A stretch of 18,084 bases of DNA from Chloroflexota bacterium (GTDB lineage: Bacteria; Chloroflexota; Ktedonobacteria; Ktedonobacterales; Ktedonobacteraceae). Position 1 is the stretch's first letter; each line of letters begins with the position of its first letter. A model generated the notes under the pieces. It saw nothing but the letters and a program-made list of their open reading frames with translations. It did not search any database and was not told the origin of the DNA. Location of the stretch: assembly GCA_005879655.1 (NCBI GenBank), contig VBJK01000464.1, positions 592 through 18,675 on the forward strand. Direction: 5' to 3'. The position numbers and the translations under genes are program-made. This document shows positions 14,870 to 18,084 of this stretch, piece by piece.

Positions 14870-16570
14870 CTACTGTGAAACGTAAATCTTGCTCCACTCA
14901 TCGGGAGAGATCTGCTGTGCTGCGTTAATAGATAAGTTTTGGATATTTGGTCGAGTCAGTGATTGCAGCTTCTCTTGCCACAGAGGAAGCCAGCCAACAT
15001 CATTCACGATCTTCTGTTCGGCATCATAATAGAGTTTGAGGCGTTGGGCTTGATCCTTGCTCACATCTGCCTGAGCCAGTTGTTGTTGGACTTGCTGTTG
15101 CTCTGATGCAGCTGCGCTCTGGTTCTGCCCATAGTTAAACTGGTTGTAATCTGAACCATTGGAGAAGAATGTGCTAGTCCAATTTTGTGGATCTGGATAG
15201 TCGGCATTCCAGCCAGCCTGCCACATCTGTAAGGGTCCGTTGCTACCCTTCGTCGCATTTTGCAGGTCGAGCATCCTGGCGCGAGCAACGATATTAACGT
15301 TGACATTGATGCCCAGTATATTCTTCCACATTTGTACGGCGGCGGTGATGGCATCCTTGAAGCCCTGATTTCTGGGATAGAAGGTTAATGTGATAGGTGG
15401 CAATGCGGCAACGCTAGCATATCCTGCTTCTCTTAATCCTTGCTCAAGCAGAGTTTTGGCTTTGCTGGCATCTCCCTGGGTAGTTTTGACCCCATCTGGT
15501 CCTGTCAGGTCTGGATTGTAGCCTGGCATGTCGCTGGGTACAATATGATTTGAAGGGATAAACGTGTTTTTCAGGGCACTCTGCACAATCAGATCCTTAT
15601 TGAGAGCCAGGGCAAAGGCTTGACGGATCTTAATCGAATCAAAAGGCTTTGCCAGATAGTTCATGATGATGTAGCGCATCGTTAAAATGGGCGTTTCGCG
15701 GAAGCCTGGACTGTGACGTTCCGCTTCGATATTCGCTGCTGGTACCGGCGTAAAGTCGAGCTGGTTAGCCTGGTATGCCTTGTACATGCCATCTAGATCA
15801 TTATAGAAAATAACTGAGAGACGCTGGAGCTTCGGCTTAGGCCCATAATATTTGTCATTGGGAATCAATTCGATCCCTCTTGTATGAGAGTAGCTTGCTA
15901 CTTTAAATGGTCCAGCGCCACCACCTTCATCCAGGTGGTCAGTGAACTTTGCACCGTATTTATCGATTAGCTTCTTCTCTACGACATAGGAGGTCGCGTA
16001 TGACAGGGTTTGTAGGAAGTATGCTGCTGGCTGGCTTAGCACAATCACCACCGTTTGCGGATCGGGGGCCAGCAGGCTTGTACCGATCAGGGTTGGTACC
16101 TGCCCGCTGATAATTCTCTTATAGTCTTTGATCAGCGAGAGATAATAGCTAACCGAAGATTTGGTTGCTGGGAGTAGCGCACGATTGATGCTCCACACGA
16201 CATCCTGTGAAGTTAACGGAGTACCATCGCTGAAGGTCAGATTGGGCTTGAGTTTGAAGGTCCAGGTCAGACCATCGGCAGATTGTTGCCACGAAGTTGC
16301 CAGTTGTGGTTTGATGGTCAGATCGGTGTCCAGTGCGACAAGTCCAGTAAATACGGCTCGGATAGGGAAGTGGGAATCCAAATCCTGTGCCAGTGCCGGG
16401 TCAAATGTCGCAATATCTCCTACCACAGGATAACGCAAGCTTTGCTTGTCAGACGGCGCTGCTGTTGTTGCGTCCGTAGTAGCCCCCGGCGAGCTACCAC
16501 AAGCGGTGAGCGCGATGACCAGCATGCAACAGAGGGCTGAGAGCAGTCCGATAACACGTTTTTCCTTCAT
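14870..16570 (-). CDS. Peptide/solute-binding lipoprotein of an ABC importer (SBP family 5)
   Basis: A 566-residue extracytoplasmic receptor. The signal peptide is a short basic end (MKEKR), a hydrophobic core at 7-20 and a lipobox LTAC with the lipidated cysteine at C24, followed by a Ser/Thr/Ala linker to about 42. The family 5 fold starts near SLRYPVVGDIATFDPALAQD (44-63) and shows the family signature around LTFSDGTPLTSQDVVWSINRA (109-129), then IRQAFALALNKDLIV and, near the end, AGWNADYPDPQNW. These are typical of DppA/OppA-type receptors for peptides, nickel or other small solutes; the ligand cannot be assigned. GGGAGG and AGAGG lie 11 and 4 nt before the ATG. It is first in the transporter transcript, with the regulatory region at 16713-16754 upstream. 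Confidence 0.93.
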   Translation of the reverse strand: MKEKRVIGLLSALCCMLVIALTACGSSPGATTDATTAAPSDKQSLRYPVVGDIATFDPALAQDLDSHFPIRAVFTGLVALDTDLTIKPQLATSWQQSADGLTWTFKLKPNLTFSDGTPLTSQDVVWSINRALLPATKSSVSYYLSLIKDYKRIISGQVPTLIGTSLLAPDPQTVVIVLSQPAAYFLQTLSYATSYVVEKKLIDKYGAKFTDHLDEGGGAGPFKVASYSHTRGIELIPNDKYYGPKPKLQRLSVIFYNDLDGMYKAYQANQLDFTPVPAANIEAERHSPGFRETPILTMRYIIMNYLAKPFDSIKIRQAFALALNKDLIVQSALKNTFIPSNHIVPSDMPGYNPDLTGPDGVKTTQGDASKAKTLLEQGLREAGYASVAALPPITLTFYPRNQGFKDAITAAVQMWKNILGINVNVNIVARARMLDLQNATKGSNGPLQMWQAGWNADYPDPQNWTSTFFSNGSDYNQFNYGQNQSAAASEQQQVQQQLAQADVSKDQAQRLKLYYDAEQKIVNDVGWLPLWQEKLQSLTRPNIQNLSINAAQQISPDEWSKIYVSQ

Positions 16571-16712
16571 ATTGCCTCTTGCCTCCCATTATCAAAGACA
16601 TTACTATGCTGACACAAAACGTTATTTATGTCTACTACTAGATATTATAACAAAGTAAGATATAGCCACTTCCTCTTTGTTGTTGCACCAGTACACTTTG
16701 CTGCCACACCCT

Positions 16713-16721
16713 ATTATAGCA
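16713..16721 (-). promoter_or_regulatory. Extended -10 promoter upstream of the receptor gene
   Basis: The minus strand reads TGCTATAAT (16721-16713), a perfect -10 with the extended TGn element, about 143 nt before the receptor ATG. No good -35 is found, as is usual for extended -10 promoters. A second perfect TATAAT lies closer to the gene (16649-16644), also without a matching -35. Confidence 0.5.
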
Positions 16722-16734
16722 GATATATGTAAAT

Positions 16735-16754
16735 GATGAGTTATTATTCTCATC
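16735..16754. promoter_or_regulatory. Inverted repeat over the -35 region, probable operator
   Basis: GATGAG (16735-16740) and CTCATC (16749-16754) are perfect reverse complements around TTATTATT. Outside them, TATGTA on the left and TACATA on the right extend the symmetry, with spacers of 3 and 4 nt. The element covers about 17 to 36 nt upstream of the TATAAT at 16718, where a regulator could block or recruit polymerase. Confidence 0.45.
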
Positions 16755-16787
16755 GATATACATAACGCTTTACCAGTGGTTTGTTGA

Positions 16788-16988
16788 CTTGGGAATTTCC
16801 TTGCTTGGGAAGAAAGAGATGAGGTTTGCTCTCGTTTGACGAAGCCGCTTGTTATCTCTTCTCATATCGAACGCGCTCTTGAATCTTTAGGAAATGCGGA
16901 AATTCTTACCTTTGAAAATGAAGTTGTGCGACTGAAAGAGGTAAGAATAAGCTTATTAATCACCGCAACGCCGTCAACGGCAACATAA
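16788..16988 (+). pseudogene. Plus-strand coding remnant of unknown family
   Basis: After a TGA at 16785 the plus strand stays open for 66 codons to TAA at 16986-16988. Residues about 4-54 read like a genuine protein (AWEERDEVCSRL, then KPLVISSHIERALESLGNA, then EILTFENEVVRLKEV), with charged helices and few rare residues. There is no ATG in frame; the only starts are TTG (for example 16836), and no RBS is seen. The last codons overlap the end of the histidine kinase gene in the opposite direction. It is most simply the 3' end of a gene whose front was lost, or a frame decayed by indels. I cannot name the family. Confidence 0.35.
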
Positions 16989-18084
16989 TACGCACAGTCA
17001 CACCCTCACCCGGAGCACTATTCACCGTCAAACTGCCACCAGCAATAGCCAACAAAGCACTATGTGTAAGGAGACCACCACCAGTTCCGGTAGTGGAGTT
17101 ACTGGCCGATAGAATGCCAACGCCATCATCGGCAACCAGCACTTCAAGGTGGGGATGGGAGACAGCTTTAAGGGTAAGGTGGAGGCGGCGATGCACATCT
17201 GCACCGCGCCCATGGCGTGCAGCGTTGCGCAACGCCTCTTGGACAGCGGCAAAAATCAACTCCGCTATCGCTGGGGGCACCATCTCGTCTATGCGGCTAG
17301 CCGTCTCCTCCGAGACTTCCCAATGGACCTCATCAAATGCCTGCTGAAAATCCTGCTTGATCATCGTATGGATCGCGTGTATCATGCCATCGCGCTCAAG
17401 CCGATGCGGAGCGCTCGTCGTGGTTGCACGCATCATTGCCGCTAAGCGTCGATGCGCATCACTGATGGTCATAATTGTATCGTTTAATACGCTTTCAGCC
17501 TGCACACGAGTAATCAGTTCATTTTTGCCTTCGATAAAGGGATGCAGCGTTTCCAGGCGTAAGAGCGATAGATGCATCTGTGGTAAGATCTCATCGTGCA
17601 ATACACGTCGTTGTTGCGCACCCAACAACTTCACATCGACAATACGACGGCGTAACAGACCAGCGACAGCGAGCATGGCTTCATGGCCTCGCAAGGTGTC
17701 CAGGATACGCTGTCCACAGACATGAGCTAGGTCCATATCCTCGTTGGTGAAAGCTGCCCCATCCTGGCGCGGCCCAAGATACAGTCTAGCAACCAACCCT
17801 AATTCATCATGGATCGGTAGTATCCAACAGACAGTTTTCACTCCCTGCAAGGTTATGCTCGCCCGGTATGCTTGCACTCCCGTCGCTTGCGAGGGCTTCT
17901 GAACAATAGGCAATCTCGGCTGTGATTGTTTCAGTTGCCCTTCTGCTAGAAGCACAGTTTTTTCTTCTACAACATGTTCAGACTCTGTAACTGCATCGCC
18001 GAGTGGCCAGCGATAACTAAAATCACGCCGTACGGGCCTGGCCAGTACACTCAGTCGGGCACACTGCACATCCAACACATCATG
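16960..18084 (-). CDS. GAF-containing sensor histidine kinase, NarL/LuxR-partner type (partial)
   Basis: The gene runs off the right edge at its 5' end: the frame remains open through 18084, and the GTG at 18078 is only an internal possible start. The visible 372 residues contain a GAF-like sensor (about 1-135), a HisKA_3 dimerisation helix with the phospho-acceptor H161 in RRVLHDEILPQMH, and a HATPase domain. The latter has the N-box EALRNAARHG (285-294, N288), the G1 loop VADDGVGI and the G2 region GTGGGLLTHSALLAIAGGSL, then APGEGVTVRIMLP. This is the architecture of cytoplasmic kinases that work with LuxR-type response regulators. No regulator gene is seen, but it would be expected beyond the window. 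Signal and targets are unknown. It is separated from the transporter region by the remnant at 16788-16988. Confidence 0.88.
   Translation of the reverse strand, partial: HDVLDVQCARLSVLARPVRRDFSYRWPLGDAVTESEHVVEEKTVLLAEGQLKQSQPRLPIVQKPSQATGVQAYRASITLQGVKTVCWILPIHDELGLVARLYLGPRQDGAAFTNEDMDLAHVCGQRILDTLRGHEAMLAVAGLLRRRIVDVKLLGAQQRRVLHDEILPQMHLSLLRLETLHPFIEGKNELITRVQAESVLNDTIMTISDAHRRLAAMMRATTTSAPHRLERDGMIHAIHTMIKQDFQQAFDEVHWEVSEETASRIDEMVPPAIAELIFAAVQEALRNAARHGRGADVHRRLHLTLKAVSHPHLEVLVADDGVGILSASNSTTGTGGGLLTHSALLAIAGGSLTVNSAPGEGVTVRIMLPLTALR

Noticed and set aside
14857..14901. Upstream start for the OppB-like permease
   Set aside because: It overlaps the receptor gene and adds a hydrophilic tail; ATG 14856 gives the typical membrane-helix start.

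Overview
The window looks like a chromosomal stretch from a bacterium of roughly balanced base composition. The mix of genes (SucCD, an AcuC-like deacetylase, a GAF/PAS class III cyclase, a LuxR-type sensor kinase, a dipeptide ABC importer with a lipobox receptor) is in my judgement most consistent with Chloroflexota, probably Ktedonobacteria. That placement is inference from remembered family resemblance, not a search. Genes mostly use Shine-Dalgarno sites with ATG or GTG starts. I see no rRNA, tRNA, CRISPR array or intact insertion sequence.

Layout. (1) 1-58, minus: the first codons of a probable AAA-type ATPase, with a near-consensus promoter at 228-256 and a perfect hairpin in its leader. 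(2) 59-697: long non-coding stretch. (3) 698-5365, plus: a tight four-gene block of fold-type III PLP decarboxylase (Y4yA-like), cysteine-synthase-fold enzyme fused to rhodanese, SAM methyltransferase, and SufS-type cysteine desulfurase. (4) 5426-9669, plus: a promoter, then sucC, sucD, a class II histone-deacetylase-like (AcuC-type) amidohydrolase and a GNAT acetyltransferase. (5) 9681-11600, minus: GAF-PAS-class III nucleotide cyclase, convergent with the GNAT gene; the two stop codons share one hairpin. (6) 11819-12679, minus: NAD(P)-binding SDR/epimerase-like protein. (7) 12864-16570, minus: peptide-type ABC importer with lipoprotein receptor, permease OppB/DppB and a broken OppC/DppC; no ATPase genes are present. 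(8) 16571-18084: a regulatory region with an inverted repeat over an extended -10 promoter, a plus-strand coding remnant, and a minus-strand sensor histidine kinase running off the right edge.

How they may work together. The 698-5365 block is the best candidate for an undescribed system. The desulfurase can make a persulfide, the rhodanese domain can carry it, the fused PLP synthase could use it (or another nucleophile) in a beta-replacement on a serine-derived substrate, and the decarboxylase and methyltransferase could then tailor the amino-acid product. The pairing recalls the y4xP/y4yA pair and the SbnA/SbnH pair of siderophore loci, but no siderophore (NIS) synthetase is in view. The next block places acyl-CoA synthesis (SucCD) beside a deacylase and an acyltransferase, recalling the acuABC arrangement that controls acetyl-CoA synthetase by lysine acetylation.

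A second theme is missing internal blocks. sucC lacks about 14 near-invariant residues (in frame), the SDR lacks about 15 residues after its first strand-helix units (in frame), and oppC lacks about 23 residues with a frameshift. These may be real decay or an assembly problem. They affect how far the products can be trusted.
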